A stretch of 64,000 nucleotides of DNA from positions 1 through 64,000 of the forward strand of contig JABVXV010000332.1 in assembly GCA_013365325.1 (NCBI GenBank), written 5' to 3'. The first letter of the stretch is position 1; the number at the start of each line of letters is the position of its first letter. The notes under the pieces were generated by a model. That model searched no databases, had not been told where the DNA came from, and saw nothing but the letters and a program-made list of their open reading frames with translations. Source of the stretch: Dipetalonema caudispina. Its lineage: Eukaryota > Nematoda > Chromadorea > Rhabditida > Onchocercidae. Shown here piece after piece: positions 1 to 14,332 of this stretch. The translations under genes were made by a program, and so were the position numbers.

Positions 1-245
<245 letters not shown>

Positions 246-3200
246 TGATAATTTTAATAATGATGATATTAATATCCATGGCAACAGCAGCAGAGCATAT
301 CAGCTTCAAACTATCATTATCAATAAATTGACGTCATCGTTTCTTTTCAACGTCATACATTTTTATGCTTCTGTTATTATCATTATTGTTATTGAATGTT
401 AAAATCATTGGATAAGTTAAATGATAAACATTAGATTTGCTCTTTCTGTATGCTTAATACAGATAATTTTTAGGGGAATTTTCCAATGAAAGTTATTATT
501 TGGCTTTGATCATATCCGGTTTATTTGTAGAAGTTAAAAATGAGCATAATGGCATAAAAACATAAAATAATGCATTTTTTCAAATTATGAGCAGTACTGC
601 AAAATAATAATTAATAATAATTGTTTAATCAAATATTTATCCTAATTTATTTATATATAATACAGTTTTAAAATAAGGCAATAACAATAGAAGGCCTGAA
701 AGATAACATGGAAAACACAATAGTTGAAAGCAAACTTTACTTAAAAAATAAATATTCATATTCTATTATGAATCATTTTATAAATCAATGATTTTTGAAA
801 TATGTAAATTAACCGAGTAGCAAAGGAATGATATTTATTAATTAGACAGCTCAAAAATGATGCAACATTTTCACCCATTCATCTGATACATTCTGTCTTT
901 ATGCTAAAATTTGACATAAATTACTTTTCATTCTATCTTTTAAATCAGAATTTTTCCTCCAAAAAAAAAGAGATTTTTATGTGCACCTTTTTTTTTCAAA
1001 AAAAAAAAAAAGTCTTAAGTGAAATCATAGGAGAAAATTCACTAAAAAGGAAGAAAAGAAGATTTAAATGAATCGGTCAGTTGCCTAAAACGGAAGCCTT
1101 TTTTGTCCTCTTCTTTTTTTTTTTTCTTGGCTATTGTGAATGAAATGTGACTTTCATTTATAATTTCTTTCTCAGAAGCTAAAATGAATTTTGCCGAAGC
1201 AGGAAAAAAAAATCGAAGAAACGGAAATTTGCTTATTACTTCTACGACCCTCTCACTCCCAATACATTAAGAAATTATTTGACATTATTTTTAGGAATGA
1301 AACAGATGATAACTTTTAGTCAAATGTAATTTTCATATTAAAAAAAAAATTATATTCAATAAATGTTTGTTGTTTTCTTCTTTTTGACTTTGTTCTGCTA
1401 AAATTTTGAAATCATTTGATTATTTCATTAATTATTATTTATATTGCCTGTTTGAGCAGTATTGTCTCCATTTGACAACGAAGAAATTGATTTTATGCTG
1501 AAAAATTAATAGTAATTTGATGCTTCTTAAAAGTTGTATAAGCTTCACAAAAACTAAAAAATGGAAATGAATTGAACAAAATTTATTTATTTATTTATTT
1601 ATTCGAATTAAAAGTTTTTATTCTAGAAAATTGAAAATTTGAGTAGATATTCAACCGGACAAATGTTTTATGGCGTAGATCATTTATTAAATTAGAATTG
1701 TATAGCAATTAGTGAAGTTTTATCTTCTATAAATACTTCTGTTATGTAATTCTTTGATATCACAGATCAATTACTAAATTTAATCCTATCGTAACAAGTT
1801 ATATTGCCGAATAATTAATTCAAGTAATTGCAATAATATGGTAGGTATTTTAGGCTATCTGATTAAAAAGTTTATAATTTTGCTTTTTTTTTCAAATATA
1901 TACATAATAAACAATTTTCATAATTTTCTATTTGTCCATGATTTAATTTGAGAAAAGCCTAGCGAACCATAGGCTTTATATTTTAAAATTTATATGGTCA
2001 TTTCTTGATTACATGTTCACCGATCATTTCTGGATTATACAAGATTTGTTGCTTTTCAGATAAACTATATCGATTTCTTCGATTTTCTGAACACTTATAC
2101 ATACCATTTTTATTCCGTTACCATTTCAATGAATTTCGATTATATAAAAATTTATAAATAGTAAGGATAGGTATTGTGAATATCGTAAAAATTCTTACAT
2201 TATTATTAGTATGAAAATTGGATAAGTTGAAAAAATTCAACTTATCCAGTTTTCATTTCTGTTTACATCAAATTCAAATTTCCTTCCTACTGATTGCTTA
2301 ACATTTGATTTTTTGTACTTATTCCGGATAAAACCGAATTTTGCAATTTTCGCAATTGAATAATTCTGCGTTTGATTTCAAGTACTTATTATTAATGTAT
2401 GAACTTTTGTAAGAGTTGAAAAAGTCTTTTTTTTTTCTTAATTTTTCCTACTGAAATGGCTAATTAAACAGCCTTTAATTAGATTATACCTATGTCATAT
2501 CCGATTTATAAACGCTTATATAGAAAAATTTAACAAATTTTATTGTGACCATTTGCTTCATCATAATAATAGATCAAAATGAATTGTTAAATTGAAAGAG
2601 TGAAGTTAGACCAGAAAGAAATAAATGATATAATGGTATGAAATTGAAATGATCATTGCATAGATAAACTTTTAAAAATGTCAAAACAAAAAGTTTGACC
2701 GAAATATGTCAAAGTGTCAATTTTGTAAGAATTGGAAATGTCAGGAAAATATTGATTAATACATTTTACTGTATTTGTTCCAATCATATAAACTTCTTTT
2801 AATAACTTCATACAAATACAAATTATTGATTAACAAAAGATATTAGCAGCTTTTTGAAAAGTTAAAAAAAAAAAAACAAACAAACAAACAAGTAAATGTA
2901 TACATTGATGTATATGTAATGAATAAATAAGTAAATAATATATAATAAGGGAATAGTGCAAGTAAATTAATAAAATTTAATTTAAAACAGCTTAGAAATC
3001 GTTTGATAATGGTAAAAGTATACATTAAACATAAATTTCCATGAATTTTCTAGTAAAAATTTACAATAGTTGTAAGCAAATCGATATATCAATCAGTCCG
3101 ATAATGATAATTCGAACTATTTGATCCTGTTGCTTTACTTTGTTTATCAAAAGTTTTGGTTTCTCGTAAAGTATCTGCCCTATTTATTCATCAGAAGTAT

Positions 3201-6193
3201 TAATTAATTGATTTGCTTTCCGCTTTTCGACAGCTAATAAACAGAGATGCCAAGTGCTAAACAAATAAATTAATTCAATTCTTCTATTGAAAAAATAAAA
3301 GACACAAATAATAGTTTTCGCAAGAATTTCACTGTTAGAAATCAATTTAAAGAATACTTTATTAATGAAAAATTATTTTTTTTTTCATAAATATTAGCAA
3401 CTGTTGTACCATTTTCTCAGTTACTCATTTGTTTAATTACTTACTTAACTACAATAATTCACGCCATATTTCCAAGTTATATAACAAGTAACAGTACCTT
3501 AAATTAGTGGCTATTAATTAATTACTAATGCAAGTAATTAAATGGGTTTTAACAATTCAACCACTACGAAGCTAATGATAAACCAAAAAGACGACGAGAA
3601 AAAAGAAGAAGAAGCTGTTTTGTTTCGTTAGTTGAAGTAAAAATTAGTACTTTGAAAAAATTTATTTTTCGCTTTTCTTTTTTCTTCTGAAATGAAAGGA
3701 AACAAATGAAATAATATATTTTAGTTAACTTTTTTTTTTTAAATTTTCAATATTTCACCTTCCTTTTTTTTTTAATTATTTTTCAAATTTCGTTTCGTTT
3801 TTATTGTATGAAAGAAAAATATCATTTTACAGCATGTATAATTTTTCATCATCAGCAAGTATTTATTGAATTTTCAACATTTTTTTTTTTTTTTCATTTA
3901 TACTTGCTTTTTTCTCTTGCTTCATTTTCATTTTGTTGCGTAATTTTCATCGAATTTTAATTTTGTGTTAGAATAAAAAGAAGTAGTAGATTTGATGACA
4001 GAAGTTTCATTTGTAAAACCTAATTATTTCACTTCACTAAATAAAACTTTAAAGAATTTGAAAAAGATATGGTGCAATTTAAATAACAATTAAAACAATT
4101 TTTCAATGCTAGTAAACATTTTGTATGTTCCAAAAGTTTTGAGAAAATTTGACAAATTTATTTGGAATCATTATTAATGCATAAATTAATAATTTTTGAC
4201 AATAAATTAATTGAGAGAAAAAAAAAAAGGAAAGCTAACAGATAAATTAAATACAATCGTCTTAAATTTCATTTTTTCTTTTTTTTTTTAAAATCCATTT
4301 TAAAATATCTCCAAACACTACACTGTTAGTCATTCATAGTATGAGGGAACTAAACTATGAAAATTACATTTCAAATAACTAATCGTCTGTTAAAAACTAT
4401 TTTGCTGTCTGAAAGGCTACCAAACATTGGCCAATCATTTGTTATAGCCAAATGTGTTTTAGTTAATTATTTTTTAATTTTTTTTTTCCTATTTTTAAAA
4501 CGATAAAAACGATTGATCACATGCAAACAACAGTTGAACAAAAGAATTAATTAATCCTATTTTTTAACTTACTTTTTAATTTTTTGGTATCTTATGAAAA
4601 AGAAATAAGCAAAATTTTTTTTCAATAAAAATTCATAGAGATTTTATTATTAAATAAGATAAACGGATAACTTTTAAAAAAATTGATAGCTAATTAATCA
4701 ATTCTCTACTTTCTTATATTTTCATCATCGAATATAACTTACAGAAGAAATTCGATTATCAATTTTGATAAAAAATTACAAACTATTGTTAATGAATTAT
4801 ACAAACTTCATGAGAAATTTCACGAATGAAAAAGTTGCTAAGGAAATTTTTAGCAAAGCTCATTAAATAATTAAAATTTAGGTTTCTATTTTCAGATTAA
4901 AATTCCTCCATAAATGAAGCAATTCTGTTTCATTATCATTAATTAATTCTTATTGTATGTGCTTCTTGTTTACCACATAAAAAAAACTAATTAATGTTTT
5001 ATATGCAACATATAATACTGTTACATGTGCTTATGGAAAGTCAATGTATCCGATCTTTCTAATGGCAAATACAGTCATTTAACTATAGTATCACTTAATT
5101 GGGTTGGATTACTATAGCTAGCTATTTTAAATATTTTCAAATTTTTAAAATTTAAAAATATTCACAGTATGAAATTTCGAAAAATTTCCAGCTTATCATT
5201 GCGAATGTATTGTTAATAGCTATTAGTTAATTTGTTATTCGATCAAACTATTTTAAAGCTTCCTGTTCTTCTTCCTTCGAACATATTATTATTAAATAAT
5301 TTACATATATGTAATAGAAATATCATTGATGAGTGAAAGTTCAAACATGCTAATAAATCATAAATGAATAATGATTAGTGGTGCAATGTTGCAGGTGCTA
5401 GAAGTTATTTGTATATTCCAATTATCAGTTTATCAATGATTTATCAATAGTTGGAATAGATATACGATGGCAAACTTTTACGGAACCGATGAATCGATGT
5501 AAAAGAAGAGATTTCATCCTTTTTGGGCTATTTCTATGAATCAAGAAGCAATACTATGCAAAGATTATTGTTAGAAAATTGTTGGATTTTATAGTATGTT
5601 ATAATAATAACGTATAATAATGATTTTTTTTATGATTCTGGATATTTAAAAAAACCACTAAGTAATGCTGAATTATTGTAAAATAATCATTATCGATAGA
5701 AGAAAATTAGCACATTATGAAAAATTTAGAGCAAAACATGATAACAATGATTTATAATTTAATATGATAAGAAAAGGATAAAAATTTTTCGCGACAGAAA
5801 ATGAATCATAATTTATCATGATAAGTACGTCTGAAGAAAATATCACTTACTATGTTTTATTTCTAATATGCAAAAAAGGATTAGCACAATTTTCAATGAA
5901 ACTTTCTGTTATAATGTAATAATACTCAATTATTTGTAAAATACAAAAATGGCACATTTCAATGCTACACTTTGATATAATTAAAACGGAATAATTCGAA
6001 AGAATTTTTCATATCCAAAAGTTCAGTAACAGAGATGAAATTTTAGATATAAGATACAAAAAAAAAATAAGAAAAAAAATTTTCCAATCAATGATACTGC
6101 TGTGAAATTTTCTCTCAAGTTTAATTTTATGTTTGATATACTCTCCATTCATTAGTAATGAATATAATATACAAAATGGTTCATCCATTAATA
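246..6193. other. Gene-free AT-rich stretch downstream of the forkhead gene
   Basis: Very AT-rich, with many homopolymeric A and T runs (for example near 960-1010, 1110-1126, 3880-3895) and no open frame with exon-like splice borders or recognisable protein similarity. The only structured element I see is a 21-bp hairpin at 2211-2256. The short minus-strand frame at 2843-3025 is poly-Phe/Cys low complexity and is not supported as coding. Confidence 0.7.
2211..2256. repeat. Near-perfect hairpin, 21-bp stem, AAAA loop
   Basis: Arms 2211-2231 and 2236-2256 pair over 21 positions with a single T-G wobble (2218/2249); the loop is the four A residues 2232-2235. It lies in non-coding AT-rich DNA, far from any exon. 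Function unknown; it could be a fold-back mobile-element remnant or a structured RNA. Confidence 0.85.
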
Positions 6194-7961
6194 TTAAACA
6201 TAAAAATAATTACTGTACAAATGATACTGTAGTGGTAACGGTAAAAGAGCATCCATAAATGGTAATAACGGTTGTTGGGGTGATTCTGGCCGTAAAATAG
6301 ATTCGATGGTAAATGATTTCTTCACCGGTGTTGGCGTATTAATTGGACTATCATCGGAGCATTCATCCTCATTTACCATTAAACCCATATGACGTCGTAC
6401 CTGAAAATTTTCAATTTTTTTGAATTTTAAATGAAATTTAATACACTTATCTGTATTACTTGTTCAATTACATGCACTATATTACTTGGAAAACTTAACA
6501 ATCAGTAACAATACTATTATCAATAACTGAATTATACAAAATACCGTAGTTCAAGAATTAATAGAATAAGTTTTGTTCGGAGAACAACTTCATCCAATGA
6601 TCGGATGAATATAAATGATCAGATATGAATATTCTTAATCTTGATCATCTTTAAATGGACTAAACCCATCCATATATTTTGAAATCATGTCTAGGCGTAT
6701 TATGGTTAACACTGTTGCCAAACTTATATCGATTGGCTTTTGATTTCGTGTAAATTTAAATAAAAATTTACAATGAAAATTTGATAGACTAAAATTGCTG
6801 AATATCATAAAATAATATTTCTTGATAAAACTAACCAAAACCTAGCACTGAAATCATTAATCATGATCAGTATTCGTTCATGTAATTTACTCAAACTTTT
6901 TCCTTACTTTTGAAAATTCCAAAGAAATTCACTGCAATAGAATACCTGCCTTCATAAGGTGTATGGACAACAGATGACTGATATATCTTTTTTATATTTC
7001 ATTTTAAACTAATATTGCATAATTATTTGCAATATTTTAAAATTATATTTGTAAAAAAGTCTCATATAGTCATATGATAAATGATCGGTTTCGATCACAT
7101 TAAAGTTTTTATTTTTCATATTTTTGTTAAAAAACTATCTTTTTAAGCTTTTATTCAGTTTTATATGAAAAATTACCATAAATAAAGGAACAAACAAAAA
7201 GAAAAAGTACGGATAATTTATTAACCTTCCGCTGAGCGCGACGTCTTCGGAAATCGCCCCTTTTGAAATCATTCAAATTTGCTGGATGAATTGCCCAATA
7301 ATGTCCCTTGAAAAAAAAAAAAAAAAAAAAAAAGAAAAAGAAAATAAGGAAGAAAAACTGAGGCAAAAAAATTATTTATTAAATAAAAGTTTTTAATTTG
7401 AAATTATTGCATATATAAAATCATTCTATCGTCCAATTTAGCTTACATGTTATTTCTACTAAGCGTACATTTTAAACTTTTATATTTTCAAATAAAATAA
7501 GCATAATTTGTCGATTGTTTTTTGTTCATTTTTTTTTTCTCATTTACCTTTCCATTTGCTGATCGGCCAACTTTAACGAAACAATCATTTAAGCTTAAAT
7601 TATGTCTGATTGAATTTCGCCATCCGGCTCCGCGTGTCCGAAAATATGGATAATTATCGGTAATCCATTGATAAACATCAGAAAGTACCATTTTTTGCTC
7701 CTTTGAACTTAGAATTGCCATAGCTATCAAGCCAATATAAGATGGTTGAGGTTTCGATTGTCGAATATCACATTGATGATTCTGTTGCTGTTGATGTTGT
7801 TTGTGTTGTTGGCGTTGAGAGAAATGATGATGACGATTATGATTATGATAATGATGATGATGATGATAATGATGAAATGATTGTTGCGATTGTTCTTCTG
7901 CTTTGGTTGATAATATCGTGCTTGAATAAGGCAAAAAATCACCAAAGCCAAATAAATCCAT
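6194..7961 (-). CDS. FoxQ2-like forkhead transcription factor with EH1 repressor motif
   Basis: DNA-binding nuclear regulator, about 233 aa in three exons: 7961-7548, 7306-7226 and 6400-6194. Frame is kept (phase 0) across both introns. Residues 1-69 are low complexity: a His-rich stretch (about 30-46), then a Gln-rich stretch (about 49-63). The forkhead domain runs from about residue 70 to past 165, with the recognition-helix segment [15 protein letters not shown], then [10 protein letters not shown] in exon 2 and [15 protein letters not shown] across the exon 2/3 join, all typical of the FoxQ2 class. Residues 194-201 (SFTIESIL) form an EH1-type Groucho-binding motif, as known for FoxQ2 proteins, so a repressor role is likely. 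I chose the Met at 7961 because a TTTCAG acceptor lies 3 nt upstream; a Met five codons earlier (7976) would be removed by splicing there. The intron 2 donor is GTTAAT, a weak match. Class assignment rests on memory of family sequences. Confidence 0.88.
7770..7875 (-). repeat. Imperfect triplet repeat encoding the His/Gln tract of the forkhead protein
   Basis: On the plus strand this reads as GATGAT/GTTGTT-type triplets; on the coding minus strand these are His and Gln codons. Open frames on the other strands here (poly-Ile, poly-Asp) are by-products of the repeat. Confidence 0.8.
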
Positions 7962-7964
7962 TCT

Positions 7965-7970
7965 CTGAAA
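7965..7970 (-). promoter_or_regulatory. Candidate trans- or cis-splice acceptor just upstream of the FoxQ2 start
   Basis: On the minus strand TTTCAG ends at 7965 and is followed by AGA and then the ATG at 7961. This is the nematode acceptor consensus three nucleotides before a start codon, which fits spliced-leader addition or a 5' UTR intron. Confidence 0.55.
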
Positions 7971-8344
7971 TTTCATTGAATTGTTTCAAATATTCACATC
8001 CGAAATATTTCTCGATACAATTTTATCCATAATATAATCTATATGTATACATCAATATTATTGTACTGATATAGTAGCATTTAATTACTTGGCTAATAAC
8101 AAGTAAACATAACTACTGGGACAGATTAATCATAATACAGTACTATGTTGAAATTGCAAAATGATAATTTCTTTTGCCCACAAATTTTGAACAATCATAT
8201 CTAAGATTGAAAACAAAAATTTGAATATTGGTTTTTCAAAACAATTGATTTAGAAGAATTGCAAACGACTGAACTTTGATGAAGAAAAATGTTGTCAATA
8301 CACTTTCAAATAATATCCTGAATGTGTTTCTTGTTTACCGGTAG

Positions 8345-8470
8345 TGATGTTGACGATGATGATGATAAAGATGATATTAATGATGATGAATGGTGGTGGT
8401 AGTAGTGGTGGTGATGGTGATGATAATACTGATGATGACATTGACAATGATGATGGTGATAATGATGAAA
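8345..8470. repeat. Imperfect GAT/GGT trinucleotide repeat
   Basis: Runs of GATGAT interspersed with GGTGGT and AATGAT. It creates an artefactual Ser/Ile-rich open frame on the minus strand that has no family resemblance. Confidence 0.85.
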
Positions 8471-9239
8471 GAGTATAAAGTTCTAGGGCGGGATCCTGTT
8501 TATGGTACACGATAAGTTCTTACATCATAACAAATCAGGCTAAATTTAAGATAATACTATAATTAATAGGTGTGATTAAGGATTTACGTAATTGAACGAA
8601 TAACAATTTTTCATTCTATTCATTCAAATTAAGCAAATCTATATGATTATCTGTGATGTCAATTTCAATTATACTAGTAAATCAATTATTTTCACTCTTA
8701 TTTTTCCATACCAATAATGCATTTTAACAACAATCTCAAGTTTTGATCTCAACTAACAAATTTGAAAACAGTTTGCCATTTATTGTATTGCTTGTATTTC
8801 CAATCTTGCATGAAATTTCATGAACGTGCAAAAAAAAAAAAAAAAAAATCAAATACTTAAATAAATAAAAGAAAAAAACAGGTACTCGAAATAATAAAAT
8901 GGAACAAAAACTAAATACTCAAAGATTAATTAACAAATGAAAAAAAAGAACATAATTGATTAACTACTGCTACGAAAGACATTAGAAATCTCCTCTCTAA
9001 ATGATTAGGAAATATAAACGAAAAAAAAAAATCAAATACTCAAATTATAACTGAAACTACAATTAAATATTTTTGTGGAATTTCGATGAATAATAGATCC
9101 AGTGCACTACGTTCTTTCAAGCTTAAACAAATCAGAGAAGTGCTATTAAATGAAAAATATATAACATTATCATAGAATTTATCAATTATTTAATTCATTT
9201 TAAAAACATCTAAAATCTAATCATTTCTTATTTATAGAT

Positions 9240-9270
9240 TAATAATAATAATAACAATAATAATAACAAC

Positions 9271-9350
<80 letters not shown>

Positions 9351-9385
9351 TAATAATAATAATAATAGTAATAATAAATAATAAT
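9240..9385. repeat. (AAT)n microsatellite
   Basis: Long AAT array with a few AAC, GAT and AGT variants. The poly-Ile open frame on the minus strand at 9232-9423 is generated entirely by this repeat. Confidence 0.97.
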
Positions 9386-11804
9386 ATTTGGATAAAGGGG
9401 TTAAAGGTTAACAGGACAATCATTGTTTGAATTTATTTTCATTTTATTAAAAAGTACCATTAATGAATGCATTATGCTATTTTAAGCTTTTTGCTACAAT
9501 GAAGAATTTTCCATTATTGTTGACCTATTGATAGATGAAATGATGAAACACTTTAAAGATTGAGTCCCCTATTGTGAATTTGGACATCACTTCACTAAAA
9601 TGTTCAAGATAGGATAAACATGGAATAACCTAAATGAACAACCAACCCATCATACAAAATGTTGCTTTCTCCTTCTTCTTCTTCTTCGTCACAATAAATG
9701 ATTATTTATGAATCGTTATGCTAATTTGTCACATAGTCACCCTTATGCTTCTGTTTATTCCGGACAACAGCGGTAACTGATTTGATTGAATTTGTGAACA
9801 TTATGTGTTTGATTTAAAATAAGTTAAAATTTATTAAATTCTTGCAAATTTCATCCGTTTTATTTTGAATATTTTAAAAATACAATGAAATATGAATAAT
9901 TTTTCATTTTTTTTTTTACTTTTAAATGAATAACATTTATAAATGACAATTCCGCCAGGATAGATTTACAAAAGGATGATCATTGTCCATTAATATAATC
10001 AATTCTATTTTCATTCGAGCGATAATTTTGCAAAAATTTTAATACTAATTCTAAATTTATTATTCAAAAATATGATTTAACGAAGTTTTCGAAATATTTA
10101 ATTCCTGTAAAATAAAAAAAAAAATTGAAAATTCACAAGAATTTGCATACATCTGTAAATAATCCACTTCCATCAATATTTCTAATATTTAAACATTTAC
10201 ACTAATAATTATAATTCATTTAAAGATGACCATATTTCCTAAATAACAAACCTATAAATTATGCAAATGAACATATATTTATAACGTAAATGTTGTGCAA
10301 TCAATTATAACTATCGAATTTTTTCGGGAAGAAAATTTCAATGTTAAAAGTAGTACCATTTCAGAATTACAACAAATATAATTTCATTTATAAACTTCTA
10401 ACTGAAATATCCTGTTGAAATTGCAATGAATAGAATTTATTCATACTATTTCAAAACTTCCAACAAGTTTTTTCTTTTCTCTTTTTTCTTAACCATAATA
10501 AAGCAAAAGTAAAACTATGCATTGTAACAATTCATTTAATACGATAACTTAAAAATTATCAATGATTTTCGATTGACAATCAACGATTATTTCAATCTAA
10601 AAATAATCATATTTCTACACAAATAACAATTATCATTCCATCAATTATTTTATCTAAATATTTTGTCAACAATAATTTGTTTGCTTATATCATATCATTT
10701 TTGTTGATATCTAAGTCTTTCATCCCTTCTTTCTTTAACTCTCTATTGCTTATTTATCAACAATTCGTAATTTCACAACAAATATAAGATTCAAATTGAA
10801 ATTAATCATTCCTTTTTTTTTTTTTTTTTTTTTCATCTCTACACATATAACTATCTTTTAACAATTTATTTAATATGAGAAATATCATTGTAAACGAACA
10901 AATTTTAAAATTAAACATGGATAATTAAAGAGTAGCAAAATGTAGTAACAAACATGGATATCGAAGAATCTTCAAGAAACATTTTCATTTATTTCCTTAA
11001 TTAAAACAAGAATTTTGAATTTTCCATAACAAAAACTTTTTAGTTAGTTCTCTTGTACCACTTCCGTTTGTATAAGATGACAAGAACAACAATGAGACAA
11101 CAACAATATCACAATTATAATAATAATAGCTATCCTATTCATCATCAAATAATACAGCAATAACCCAGAAATAAATGTCATACGATGCTTAACAAATAAA
11201 CAAACAAACAAATCAATTTGTTGAACAAATAAATATGTCAATTTGATGAACAAAAATAAACAAACAAATCGAATTCAATAATTCCCATTCATATATATAT
11301 ATTGGCAGTATTTCAGAAATAATTTAAATTATCTCTCAAAAAACCATGCAAATATTTTACGATTAGAATCAATTGCAGTCAGTCTATATCGACAATCAAC
11401 ACATTACCAATGAGATAAAATTCTAATGAACATAAAATTTAAATTAAACTAATTCAACAATTTTAATACTTGAGAAGAAATACTTAAAACTATTGCATGC
11501 AATATTTGAATACTTTGAAATATTTTAATCTAAAATATCACAATAATTTGATAATCTATGTAATTAATTATAGCATACTATTGCAATTACCTTATCAAAT
11601 AACGTCACACTCTTCATCATCTAATATTGATGATGTACAAATATCATCAATAGTTCCATTTATGTGCTACAAATTTATAAAACGATGACCTCATCATTCA
11701 TCATTAAGGGCAACTATTGCTACAAACAAAATAATTCAATCTAGTATTCAACTTTATTATTCAAAAATAATCTTTACCATAGCTAATATATTTAACAATG
11801 AAGA

Positions 11805-11861
11805 AAAAATAAATAAATAAATAAATAAATAAATAAATAGATAAATAAACAAATAAATAGC
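11805..11861. repeat. (AAAT)n microsatellite
   Basis: Tetranucleotide AAAT repeats with occasional AGAT and AAAC variants. Confidence 0.9.
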
Positions 11862-12041
11862 AAATGATTAGCAAAAATAAATTGAACGAAATTTCTTTTC
11901 TTTTTTTTTTTCTTCCTAGACAAAAAAAAAGAAAGAATTTCATTTCATTAAAGATCTATGGAATGAAATAGTGCTTATAAATGGATGGGTGTGGTTTGTT
12001 TAAATTTTGCTTTAAATTTCACTTAAATTTCCTTTCAAATT

Positions 12042-12063
12042 ATCATCATCATCATCATCATCA
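12042..12063. repeat. (ATC)n short microsatellite
   Basis: Seven consecutive ATC units; a short TTC array follows at about 12122-12141. Confidence 0.9.
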
Positions 12064-12278
12064 ATTCCTTGCTTCTTGCTTCACACCAATTATTTGAAAA
12101 TACAATTTACTCATCCAAACCCTTCTTCTTCTTCTTCTTCACTCTTCCTCCTATTATCCCTATTTTGTCAACGAGCAATCAAAAAGTTCATCATGCTTTG
12201 ATTTAATTTTCCTCAATCATACATTTACAAACCTTAACAATGATTTTCATAGACAAATAAATATACATTTTGGTATAT

Positions 12279-12329
12279 ACACACAAACAGACAGACAGAC
12301 ACACACACACACACACACACACACACAAC
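12279..12329. repeat. (AC)n / ACAG dinucleotide microsatellite
   Basis: ACACACAAACAGACAGACAG grading into a pure AC run. No gene association. Confidence 0.92.
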
Positions 12330-14332
12330 ATTCTTTGTCCTATGAAAAAATAACTTTTTTTTTGCGTTAAAAAGGAAAGAAGATTCTTAAATTTAAGAAT
12401 AGTTGTATATGTTTGTTTGAAAATGGGACAGTATATAATTTATTTTAAATGAAAATTAAAAAAAAAAAAAAAAAATGGATGACTTTAAGTTTCGTATATG
12501 TTGTTAATTTTAATTCTGAAATCTTTAATATTACAAGATAGAGAACTATTTAAAAATATAAATTTTTAAAAGATATGAAATTACGGAAAGGTCAGTTTGT
12601 TTGTTTTTTTTTTTTGCTAATGATAGCATTTTCTTATGTAATTTAGATTTTTTAAAAATCATATTTTTGTATATATGGTTTAGATAATCATGTATGATTA
12701 TGTATGATCGATAGAGAGTAATGAACAGTGAATAATGATATCGATCAATATCCTACACTTCATTTCAACGGAATTATATTGCTGATCATTCGTGGAAGCA
12801 TATATTACGCTGATGATATGATCGGTAATGCATGGAATTTTTGGGAAGAAGTTACTCATTCAATACTTTAGCTAACAAATGATAGCAACTAGATTGTGGG
12901 ATGGATGAATAATACTGACTGTAGAACTTCAATCATCCTATCGTTATCATGATAAGCTATTAACAATGATTAAAATCATCGTTAAAATAAATTTTACCCC
13001 CAATAAAAATACCTTTTGAATCATATCAAAAACAATATAGCCAACATTACATATTATTTCATAAACCCATAATTGTTGGATTTATTCGACCTAACCGCAA
13101 TCATTGTGTATACTTGACTATTAAATAGAAAAAAACCATCAATCGGTTATGCAGATTCTGTATAGGGCAACTATCGCTAGGTTTAACCAAATCTGTACAG
13201 TTGTTAATTGCGCAAGAAAGAAAATGATATAGTTAGATCATGTTGAAGTATCTCTATGATCAAATGATTATTTGATAGCAAGTTAGGATCAAGTTGTATG
13301 GTATGATCATAAAACAACTTCAACATTTTCTCATAATATCATCCAGTTACTGTTTAATCAAACGACGGCAATCTAACGATCACTTGAAAAGAGTAAAATG
13401 ATACCACTGAGATGATGGTAATGCAAACAGTTAGGTGCTATTACTTACACAACAATAATCATGAATCTCTTCGAGAATGGCTATCGTAACATTCCAAACA
13501 CTTATATGGCAATATTGAGACTATACCATACTATCACATTTCATTCTATTAACAACATGTAATACAAAACAAATATCAATGCCGGTATCTACAAACGGCT
13601 GTGAAGAATCATTACTCAATCAGCTTGTCACTTGGAAGTTCTTTGTTTATAACCTCAGCATCTTCTCCATGTTTAAATTCAAAAATCTCTAAAACTCGCG
13701 AAAAACCTTATAAAACTTTTTGCCTTATCAAGAACAAGCGCTATGCAATGAATGAGTGACGCCGATGCTCGATGATTAAAGTCAACTCATTTCAGGTACG
13801 AAATTCTATTCCTCAAGAAGAAACAAAAATATACTCTTTATCAGAAATTTATTCCAGAATATGATTTAGATCCAGAAAATCGAACATAATCAAGAACAAC
13901 ATCGCCTTTGAAGAATGTGAGAAAAAACTGAACGAGCTTATTATAAACTTAATAAATTGCTCAGAAAAATATTAACCGAACTGTTCAAACAATTCCGCAA
14001 TAAATATGGTGAGTATGAAGACAATTTGAAATGTCTTTTCAAAGATAAAATGTATCAAACAGTGAGGCATAATAAAAATAAAATAATAAACAGACATCCG
14101 GCATTATCACCTCTCAAAATAATAAAAATCACTAACACATTATTTTATCTATTTAACGAGACCTTCCTACCCTATCATTTCCAAAATATTTCCTGACAAT
14201 GATAAAGCGACCATTTGCAAATCCAGAATTCAAATTCAAGCATCAAAAACGTATTGAACAAAAAGACGAAGAGGATGGACTACACCACAAACGCAAGCTA
14301 CTGATTCGAAAAAGGTGAAGATTTCAGCTTCT

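Larger units (their letters stand above)
7971..14332. other. Gene-free, microsatellite-rich region between FoxQ2 and hnRNP M
   Basis: About 6.3 kb without a supportable exon. It holds a GAT/GGT imperfect repeat (8345-8470), an AAT array (9240-9385), an AAAT array (11805-11861), ATC, TTC and AC short arrays (12042-12329) and A/T homopolymers (for example 8830-8848, 10814-10833). From about 12.7 kb the sequence looks less simple and richer in GATC/ATGATC words, but I recognise no gene or element. Upstream parts may contain forkhead regulatory DNA; this is inference from position only. Confidence 0.6.

Noticed and set aside
7727..7951. Poly-Ile frame (minus) and Asp-rich frame (plus) over the forkhead first exon
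   Set aside because: Both are shadows of the triplet repeat that encodes the His/Gln tract; the forkhead frame on the minus strand is the real one.
9232..9423. Poly-isoleucine open frame
   Set aside because: Produced wholly by the AAT microsatellite.
12690..14330. Less-simple sequence rich in GATC/ATGATC words, considered as a decayed transposon
   Set aside because: No terminal inverted repeats, target-site duplication or transposase frame could be seen.
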